From contig CAXGTL010000010.1 in the NCBI GenBank assembly GCA_964012725.1, positions 1 to 35,178 on the forward strand: DNA of 35,178 nt, written 5' to 3'. Below are positions 22,542-28,931 of this stretch, piece after piece (positions within the stretch are counted from its first letter, which is position 1; each line of letters starts with the position of its first letter). The notes under the pieces were generated by a model that was not told where the DNA came from, searched no databases, and saw only the letters and a list, made by a program, of their open reading frames with translations. The translations under genes and the position numbers were made by a program. The DNA is from CAXGTL01 sp964012725. Its GTDB lineage: Archaea > Nanobdellota > Nanobdellia > Woesearchaeales > CAXGTL01.

Positions 22542-22988
22542 ATGAAAACTGGTTACAAAGTATGTGATGCAATGACAAAAAAACCTATAATGGTTTTACC
22601 AACTACTTCTATAATTGAATGTGCAAAGATAATGTCTGCTAATCATGTTGGTAGTTTGTTGATTAGTGAAGAAAAAAAGATACTTGGGTTAATAACTGAG
22701 CAAGATATTGTTAGAAAAGCTGTTGCACAACATAATAATCTTCATAAATCAAAAGTCGAAGATCATATGGAAAAAAGGTTGCATACAATTGGTCCTGAAG
22801 TTGATATATTTGATGCAATTAAAATGATGGGTGAACATAATATTAGACATTTGCCTGTTATGGATGATGAAGAAATGCTTGGTTTTGTTACATTAAAAGA
22901 TATTCTTAAAATACAGCCAGAGTTGTTTGAGTTGATGGTTGATAAGATTGAGTTAAGGGAAATTGAGAATAAACCTGTTGATTTGTAG
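22542..22988 (+). CDS. Tandem CBS-domain protein
   Basis: A 148-residue protein made of two CBS domains, about 8-65 (VCDAMTKKPIMVLPTTS ... LGLITEQDIVRKAV) and 72-130 (VEDHMEKRLHTIGPEVD ... LGFVTLKDILK). CBS pairs bind adenine nucleotides and usually regulate a partner. Here no enzymatic domain is attached. An AGAGGAATG ribosome site region precedes the ATG. It is convergent with the rel gene (7 bp between stops). A link to nucleotide stress signalling from position is only speculative. Confidence 0.88.
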   Translation: MKTGYKVCDAMTKKPIMVLPTTSIIECAKIMSANHVGSLLISEEKKILGLITEQDIVRKAVAQHNNLHKSKVEDHMEKRLHTIGPEVDIFDAIKMMGEHNIRHLPVMDDEEMLGFVTLKDILKIQPELFELMVDKIELREIENKPVDL

Positions 22989-22995
22989 TTTATTT

Positions 22996-24906
22996 TTATT
23001 CTATAACATTAACACCAACTGTTCCAGGAATCGCTTTAATATAATTCATTAGTTTTTTTAATATTTCTTTATCTTTAATATCAAGTTTCATATTAATCTG
23101 TATATTCTGTCTCTTAGGTTCTGTGTTTAATGATTTAATGCTAAGCTTTGCAGCAGAAATTACATTGAGAATATCTGCTAATAACCCTACTCTGTCCTGA
23201 ACAGTAATTATTAATTGTTTTATGTTTTCTTTTTTCTTTATTTCTTTCCATTGAACATTAATTCTTTTCAAGTTTAACATAGAATCTACATTTGGACAAT
23301 TCTTTGAATGAATTGTAATTTTTTTGTCTTTTGTTTTAAAACCAACTATTTCTTCTCCAGGAGTTGTTTCACAACATCTTGAAAATTTTATAATAGGATC
23401 TTTAACATTTTTAACAATAATTTGTTTTTTTATTTTCTTTTTATTTATATCATCATATTTTTTTTGTTTTTTATCATCAAACTGTATACCTAATGCTTGT
23501 CGAATCTTAGCTTTTGCATTATTTGTTCTTGCAAATGTTAACCAATGTCTAGAAGGTTTTATTTTGTTCTGTGTCATTATTTCAACTATGTCTCCACTTC
23601 TTAATTTATGGGATAAAGATACTAACTTTGTGTTAACTTTTGCTCTTGCACATTTGTTTCCTATTCCTGAATGAATCTCATATGCAAAATCTATTGGTGT
23701 AGATTCTTCTGGTAATGCAATTGGGTCACCTTTTGGTGTGAAAACTATGATTTCGTCTTTGAATAGATCAATTTTGACTGTTTCAATCAAATCTTTTGCT
23801 GACTTTGATGTTCTTTGCCAATCTAAGAACTGTCTTAACCAAGCAATCTTTCTATCAAACTTTTTGTCTCTTTCTGTTCCTTTGTATCGCCAATGTGCAG
23901 CAATACCTTCTTCTGCTTCTATGTGCATGTCTTTTGTTCTGATTTGAACTTCTACTGGTTTTTTTTCAAACAAAATTTTAGTATGTATACTTTGATATCC
24001 ATTTGGTTTTGGGTTTGCAATAAAATCTTGGAATTTATTTGGTAAATATTTCCAATTTGAATGTAGGATTCCCAGAGCTCTGTAACAATCTTCATTATTT
24101 TTAGTAATTATTCTTATTGCAATTAAATCACTTATATCTTCAAATTTATATCCTCTTTTTACAATTTTTTTATAAATTGAATAAAATGTTTTTACTCTTC
24201 CATAAATATATGTGACTTGGATATTTTTTTGTTTAAGTTTTTCTTTGATTAAACTCATTATTGTATTAAACCTTGTATCTCTTTCAATTCTTTTTTCAGC
24301 AATTTGTTTTTTAATATCTTGATAAATATTAGGATGTAAATATCTTAATGATAAGTCTTCTAATTCTGATTTTACTTTATACATTCCTAGTTTGTGTGCA
24401 ATTGGTGCATAAATTTCTAAACTTTCTTGTGCAATCTTTTTCTGTATTTTTTCTTGTTTATGTTTTAATGTTCTCATGTTGTGTAATCTGTCTGCTAGTT
24501 TGATTAATATTACCCTAATGTCTTTAGAAGTTGCTAATAAGATTTTTCTAACAGTTGCTGCTTTTCTTTCTTCTGTTTCACCTATATCTATTTTTCTTAT
24601 CTTTGTAACTCCTTGTACTAAGTCTAAAACTTCTTTACCAAATTCTTGTTGAAACTCTTTTTCTTTAATTTTTGTGTCTTCAAGAATGTCGTGTAATAGT
24701 CCAGCTGCAATTGTTGCAGAATCAAGGTTCATTTGTATTAATATTTCAGCAGTTGCAACACAATGTTCAAAATATGGTTCACCAGAATCTCTTACTTGTC
24801 CTTCGTGTGCTTGTTTAGAGAAAGTGTATGCTTTTCTTACTAAGTTTACATCAGCTTTTGGATTGTATTCAAGTATTTCGTTTATTATGTGTTCTGTTGA
24901 GAGCAT
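22996..24906 (-). CDS. Long RelA/SpoT homologue, (p)ppGpp synthetase/hydrolase
   Basis: A 636-residue long-RSH protein with all domains. The HD hydrolase domain has H48, H72-D73 (LLHDILED) and D139 (KLADRLHN). The synthetase domain has R237 and K239 (YGRVKTFYSIYKK), D260, GYQSIHT (Y304, H308) and E319 (EVQIRT); these keep the same spacing as the catalytic residues of Streptococcus Rel. A TGS domain lies at about 395-455 and an ACT-like domain at 565-636. I infer a bifunctional enzyme of stringent signalling, which is uncommon in archaea, so transfer from bacteria is likely. Leaderless: ATG 24906 is exactly 26.5 nt from the centre of the symmetric TATA box at 24929-24936, shared with kae1. Confidence 0.9.
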   Translation of the reverse strand: MLSTEHIINEILEYNPKADVNLVRKAYTFSKQAHEGQVRDSGEPYFEHCVATAEILIQMNLDSATIAAGLLHDILEDTKIKEKEFQQEFGKEVLDLVQGVTKIRKIDIGETEERKAATVRKILLATSKDIRVILIKLADRLHNMRTLKHKQEKIQKKIAQESLEIYAPIAHKLGMYKVKSELEDLSLRYLHPNIYQDIKKQIAEKRIERDTRFNTIMSLIKEKLKQKNIQVTYIYGRVKTFYSIYKKIVKRGYKFEDISDLIAIRIITKNNEDCYRALGILHSNWKYLPNKFQDFIANPKPNGYQSIHTKILFEKKPVEVQIRTKDMHIEAEEGIAAHWRYKGTERDKKFDRKIAWLRQFLDWQRTSKSAKDLIETVKIDLFKDEIIVFTPKGDPIALPEESTPIDFAYEIHSGIGNKCARAKVNTKLVSLSHKLRSGDIVEIMTQNKIKPSRHWLTFARTNNAKAKIRQALGIQFDDKKQKKYDDINKKKIKKQIIVKNVKDPIIKFSRCCETTPGEEIVGFKTKDKKITIHSKNCPNVDSMLNLKRINVQWKEIKKKENIKQLIITVQDRVGLLADILNVISAAKLSIKSLNTEPKRQNIQINMKLDIKDKEILKKLMNYIKAIPGTVGVNVIE

Positions 24907-24928
24907 ATTTGATAATTATATGTTAATA

Positions 24929-24936
24929 TTTATAAA
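24929..24936. promoter_or_regulatory. Symmetric TATA box shared by rel and kae1
   Basis: TTTATAAA is palindromic and centred at 24932.5. The leftward rel ATG (24906) and the rightward kae1 ATG (24959) are each exactly 26.5 nt away, so one TATA box could drive two leaderless mRNAs in opposite directions. Confidence 0.65.
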
Positions 24937-24958
24937 CTTATTCCACATTCCTATGTTT

Positions 24959-25957
24959 ATGAACAAACTAATCTGCTTAGGAATAGAAAGCACTGCACAC
25001 ACATTAGGTTTTGCTATAATGGACTCTGATAAAAAAGTCTATGCAAATGTTAAACATGGTTTTGTTACTAAAGAAGGTGGAATGAAACCAGTTGAAGTAG
25101 TTGATCATCATGTAGAATGGTGTGATAAAGTGCTTAAAGAATGTTTGGATAAAAGTGGTTTATCTTTGAAAGATATTAATTTAGTTTCATTTTCACAAGG
25201 CCCTGGTATTGGACATATGCTAAAGATTGGTGCTTTTATTTCAAGATATATTTCATTAAAATTAAAAGTTCCATTGGTTGGTGTTAATCATTGCATTGCA
25301 CATTTAACAATTGGAAAAGCATTGACTGGTGCAAAAGATCCTGTGTTATTATATGCGTCAGGTGCAAATACTCAAATAATTGCTTTGGAAGGAGGAAAGT
25401 ACAGAATCTTTGGTGAAACATTAGATATTGGTGTTGGCAATTTCTTAGACACATTTGCTAGGTACATTGGTTTAGGTTTTCCAGGTGGTCCAAAAATCTA
25501 TGAATTAGCTTTGAAAGGTAAAAACTTGATTGAGATTCCGTACGTTGTAAAAGGAATGGATGTTTCATTCACTGGAATACTAACTAATCTAAAACAAAAG
25601 TATGATTCTGGTAAATATTATAAAGAAGATTTATGTTTTTCATTACAAGAAACTGTGTTTGCAATGTTGTTAGAAGTTACTGAAAGAGCAATGGCACATT
25701 GTGATAAAAATGAATTATTATTAGGCGGTGGGGTTGCTTGTAATAAATTATTGCAAGACATGACAAAAAGAATGTGTTATGATCGTGAAGCTAAATGTTT
25801 TATTTTAGAAAACCAATACAATGTTGACAATGCTGCAATGATTGCATGGCAAGGTATTCTTGAGTATCAAGTTATGAAAAGAGATCCTGATATTAAGAGA
25901 ACCAAGGTAAAGCCTTATTGGAGAACTGATGATGTATTGGTTTCATGGGTAGATTGA
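24959..25957 (+). CDS. kae1: Kae1, catalytic subunit of KEOPS (tRNA t6A)
   Basis: A 332-residue protein of the Kae1/TsaD/Qri7 family, which transfers threonylcarbamoyl to A37 of ANN-decoding tRNAs. Features: LGIESTAHTLG at the start, metal ligands H111 and H115 in NHCIAHL, LYASGANTQI, GETLDIGVGNFLDTF, LGGGVACNK and the final Asp motif VDNAAMIAW. It stands alone, without a fused Bud32 kinase as seen in some archaea. The frame is open upstream but that part overlaps the rel gene; ATG 24959 (or 24953) follows the TATA box at the leaderless distance. Confidence 0.93.
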   Translation: MNKLICLGIESTAHTLGFAIMDSDKKVYANVKHGFVTKEGGMKPVEVVDHHVEWCDKVLKECLDKSGLSLKDINLVSFSQGPGIGHMLKIGAFISRYISLKLKVPLVGVNHCIAHLTIGKALTGAKDPVLLYASGANTQIIALEGGKYRIFGETLDIGVGNFLDTFARYIGLGFPGGPKIYELALKGKNLIEIPYVVKGMDVSFTGILTNLKQKYDSGKYYKEDLCFSLQETVFAMLLEVTERAMAHCDKNELLLGGGVACNKLLQDMTKRMCYDREAKCFILENQYNVDNAAMIAWQGILEYQVMKRDPDIKRTKVKPYWRTDDVLVSWVD

Positions 25958-25982
25958 ATATTTTTATTGTTGATATTGTTTT

Positions 25983-26216
25983 TTATTCTTTTTTTTCTTC
26001 ACTAACTTCTTGTTTATTTAGTTCTTGTTTTTCTTCATCACTCATATTCATTTTTTCTTTAATAACTTCTTTCAATGCTTTTGCTTGTTCTTCAACTTTG
26101 ACAAGCACAGTAATGTCACCGAAAGAATCTATTGCACACTCTTCACAATAATAATCAGAAGTATCTTTAATCCAATACTTTGCTTCTGCACCACACATTG
26201 TACATTTTTTAGCCAT
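25983..26216 (-). CDS. Small zinc-ribbon protein
   Basis: A 77-residue protein with two CxxC knuckles, C5/C8 and C24/C27 (CTMC ... CEEC), followed by FGD and a highly charged helical tail. I recall proteins of this build in other DPANN genomes; function unknown. Leaderless: ATG 26216 is 27 nt from the centre of TTTATAAA (26240-26247). Convergent with kae1. Confidence 0.72.
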   Translation of the reverse strand: MAKKCTMCGAEAKYWIKDTSDYYCEECAIDSFGDITVLVKVEEQAKALKEVIKEKMNMSDEEKQELNKQEVSEEKKE

Positions 26217-26289
26217 TGCAGTATAGAAGAGAAAAGGTATTTATAAATGTTATTGTTATTTTGTTTTCTGGGGTTTGGAAATCTATTTT

Positions 26290-26313
26290 TTATATTATTA
26301 TTATTATTATTAT
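26290..26313. repeat. Short (ATT)n microsatellite
   Basis: About six ATT units run up to the stop region of the 26316-27707 gene. Simple repeat in an AT-rich gap; no further signal seen. Confidence 0.7.
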
Positions 26314-26315
26314 GG

Positions 26316-27707
26316 TCATTCAAAAGAATAAGTAACATTATTTAAATAATCACCAGACTCTAATCTGCTTAATACTAAGCTTTGACTTAATTCTGTGAAC
26401 TTCATAATATTTAAGTTTAATTTTGTTGTTGATAAGTCTGTGAGTTTTATGTCAGAAATATAACCTCCTGCTAATTTAAAGTCTCTGTATAATAAAGATT
26501 TTAATTTGTATTCTTGTGATTTTTCTGGAAGTCTGATTATTGTATCATCTGGATAAAGGGCAACTGTATAATAATCATCATTATAGATTTCAATAACAAC
26601 TTGTTCATTATTTTTTATTTCTTTTGGTATTCCAATGTTTGCAAAACTTAGATCACTTTCTAAAGAGTTTATTTCTAATGTAAAGTCTTTTGTATCAATT
26701 TCTTGTGTACTTGAACTAAAGTCTAAATCAATTGGCATTACAAAATTAAATTCATAATTTTTTCCATTAAATGATAATTCGTCAGTAATTTTTACACTTA
26801 CAGGTACAGTTATCATATAATCAAAATTAAATGCTTGCTTTTCTAAGTTATCAGAATATTTTAATAATTTTTTATTAAAACCTTTTTTTAAAGAAAAACC
26901 TGGTGCATTATAGTTAAGTGGAAGCCTGTTATAATTAAGTTCTACTTTAGTTTTTGGATAAATGTTGTCTGTTATGATCCAAATGATAGTGTTTGCATCT
27001 TCTTCATAATCTGTATTTTCTATTTTGATATTTTTTAAAATCTTTTTGCTTTGTACTGCTGTGAAATCAATTATTGATTTTTCATAGTCTGATGAAGATT
27101 GTTGTTTTTGTTTAACAGGTAAGTTTATTTGTGTTACTAAATAGTTTGAAATAAAATTGTTTTTATCAGATTCTATAATTTGTTTTAGTTCTAAAATGTG
27201 GTTTAATCTAACAGGAATCTTTGTCTGGAACTCACTTATTTGCATGATTTCTGTTCCTAATACATCACTAATTATAATTGGATAATTTAGTTCTATAATA
27301 ATGGAATCTTCTTTATAAATTATTTCTAAATCAATGTTTTCTCCATAATCTACATTATATTCTTGTCTAATATATTCTAAATTATCAACACATTCAGGTA
27401 TTGTTTGTTTTAAATATTTTTTTAATTGATCTTTGATTAAGTCTTTGTCAACTTTATAGTTTTGTTGAACAATACTTTGTGCAAAATCGTGTTCAAACAC
27501 ATAACCATTCTTTTGACCTAATTCATTTAAAGCTAGTTCTGTGTTTTGTATTAAACAAAGCTCGACCCTGCCTTTAAGGTTAGCACTGTTTATTTGTTGT
27601 GGGTAGACTTCGAACCTGTTTGTTGTGTAGAAATATAATGACATGAATAAGATTATGATTAAGCCTATGATTATGAATGTTGTTGTTTGACCCCTTTTTT
27701 TTGACAT
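26316..27707 (-). CDS. Large secreted protein with pilin-like N-terminus
   Basis: A 463-residue protein. The start MSKKRGQTTTFIIIGLIIIL then FMSLYFY is a class III/type IV prepilin-like leader (basic, then Gly-Gln, then long hydrophobic helix), the 'KKGQ..FIIIG' form common in DPANN surface proteins. The ectodomain is long, acidic and rich in beta strands and has two Cys near residues 51 and 97. I infer a surface or filament-associated protein. It has its own promoter: minus-strand TTTATATA (27737-27730) is exactly 26.5 nt from the ATG, so the mRNA is leaderless. No neighbours share its operon. Confidence 0.65.
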   Translation of the reverse strand: MSKKRGQTTTFIIIGLIIILFMSLYFYTTNRFEVYPQQINSANLKGRVELCLIQNTELALNELGQKNGYVFEHDFAQSIVQQNYKVDKDLIKDQLKKYLKQTIPECVDNLEYIRQEYNVDYGENIDLEIIYKEDSIIIELNYPIIISDVLGTEIMQISEFQTKIPVRLNHILELKQIIESDKNNFISNYLVTQINLPVKQKQQSSSDYEKSIIDFTAVQSKKILKNIKIENTDYEEDANTIIWIITDNIYPKTKVELNYNRLPLNYNAPGFSLKKGFNKKLLKYSDNLEKQAFNFDYMITVPVSVKITDELSFNGKNYEFNFVMPIDLDFSSSTQEIDTKDFTLEINSLESDLSFANIGIPKEIKNNEQVVIEIYNDDYYTVALYPDDTIIRLPEKSQEYKLKSLLYRDFKLAGGYISDIKLTDLSTTKLNLNIMKFTELSQSLVLSRLESGDYLNNVTYSFE

Positions 27708-27800
27708 TATTATATTATTAGTTTGTGTATATATAAATGTTTTGGGAGAAGGTTTTTAATTCTTAAGAATATTTATTTACATAGAATTAACAGGTTTTAA

Positions 27801-28643
27801 TCAATCAGTACTCATTCTCTTAACTTCAATACTAATAGCATTTGCATTCACTCGAATATAACGTGGACATTCAGTAAACTCATACTTGTTCTTTTTGCAG
27901 TAATCAATTATCTTTTGTTTATCTTTATCATTTCTGTACATAATAACAACATTGATTCCTTTTTTGTCTTTGTGCAAAATTTTCATCTTTCCTAAGTCTT
28001 GCTTAATTTTACCAACTTCTGTGAAAAGTTTACCATACCTAGCACCTAATTTGTCTAATGTTTTAGGTAAGTTTTTAATTATTTTATCATGAATTTCTTT
28101 ATTTTGTTCTTCAAGTTTATATTCACATTGCTCTGCCATTTTTTCATCCTTAAAACTAAGAAAACCGCCATATCCTAAGTTAAGTGGTTTGTTTTCACCA
28201 AAACTACAAACAAGAATATCTGCATAGTCACCGAACTTGTCTAAACCAATACAACCTGTAATATCTAGGATACATATAATATTATATTTTTTACAAACTT
28301 CGTATATTTCTTTATATGGTTGGTCTGCATAATAACCAGCAGGGTTTTGGTAAATCAGAGCTGCAAAATTATTATACCTTTTCAAAGCTTTTTCTAGCTG
28401 GTAACCAGAAATTACTCCAAATGTTGTTTTTAGGTCAAATTTCTGCAATTTTAACTTCTCTGTAAACTTGTGATATGACATCCAACCACCTTGGTCTTGG
28501 ATTAGAATCATTTTTCTATCATTATCCTTGTTTAGCTTTTTAACTTGTTTTAAAGCAAGCCTGATTGCAGTGTTGCCTCTATTTGTTAGAATAATGTTTT
28601 TGTGATTTGTTAGTTCTGTAAGTTTTTCATGTATTTTGTTCAT
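27801..28643 (-). CDS. DegT/DnrJ/EryC1-like PLP-fold protein, short form
   Basis: A 280-residue protein similar to the DegT aminotransferase family: LTNRGNTAIRLAL near the start (the family's GNTSAL-like phosphate-binding site), AALIYQNPAGYYAD, IICILDITGCIGL (the Asp that contacts the pyridine nitrogen), and SFGENKPLNLGYGGFLS with the probable PLP lysine in ENKPL. It is about 90 residues shorter than typical DegT proteins, with a reduced C-terminal domain. Sugar aminotransferase activity is possible but not shown. Its start (ATG 28643) faces the second RNA element and pilus operon across a 290-bp gap. Confidence 0.7.
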   Translation of the reverse strand: MNKIHEKLTELTNHKNIILTNRGNTAIRLALKQVKKLNKDNDRKMILIQDQGGWMSYHKFTEKLKLQKFDLKTTFGVISGYQLEKALKRYNNFAALIYQNPAGYYADQPYKEIYEVCKKYNIICILDITGCIGLDKFGDYADILVCSFGENKPLNLGYGGFLSFKDEKMAEQCEYKLEEQNKEIHDKIIKNLPKTLDKLGARYGKLFTEVGKIKQDLGKMKILHKDKKGINVVIMYRNDKDKQKIIDYCKKNKYEFTECPRYIRVNANAISIEVKRMSTD

Positions 28644-28729
28644 ATTTAATACTTGTATATATATATGGTATATTAGTGTTTTGGTTTTATTTCTGTTTAT
28701 ATATGATTTACTATATGAAAAACGTAAAC

Positions 28730-28756
28730 TTTATAAAGAGTTCTCATATATATAAA
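28730..28756 (+). promoter_or_regulatory. Tandem TATA boxes upstream of RNA element copy 2
   Basis: TTTATAAA at 28730-28737 predicts a start near 28760, 10 nt before the element. TATATAAA at 28749-28756 predicts about 28779, just inside the outer helix. The choice between them would include or omit the first strand of the outer helix. Confidence 0.5.
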
Positions 28757-28769
28757 GGGTAGTGTAGGG

Positions 28770-28893
28770 AAGTTCCATACAAAAATCCTACTTCGTTTTA
28801 CTCATTTCATTCGTAAAACTACGCCTGGCCATGCCATGTTTGCCAAACAAACATAGGCATACACGGCACAGACGGATATTTTGACTGGAACTT
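28770..28893 (+). ncRNA. Structured RNA element, copy 2 (leader of the pilus-machinery operon)
   Basis: Same fold as 3304-3420. The outer 8-bp helix pairs 28770-28777 with 28886-28893. The second helix, CAAAAATCC (28780-28788) with GGATATTTTG (28874-28883), is identical in sequence to copy 1. Hairpin B is a perfect 7-bp stem (28795-28801 with 28813-28819). The apical hairpin has a 7-bp stem (28836-28842 with 28848-28854) around a 5-nt loop. Shared unpaired blocks are CTGGCCATGCCAT (28825-28837) and GGCACAGACGGATATTTTGA. No TATA box lies between this element and the ATG at 28932, 38 nt downstream, and a GGTGAT ribosome site (28920-28925) precedes that ATG, so the element should be part of the operon's 5' leader. 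Confidence 0.7.
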
Positions 28894-28931
28894 ATGTTTT
28901 ATTTATTATTATCATAGATAGGTGATTAGAT

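Noticed and set aside
24674..24958. Upstream extension of kae1
   Set aside because: The open frame runs through the antisense of rel. Kae1 proteins start a few residues before LGIESTAH, as the ATG at 24959 gives.
26129..26338. 69-residue Asn/Ile-rich frame on the minus strand
   Set aside because: It is mostly the translation of the ATT microsatellite and overlaps the zinc-ribbon gene.
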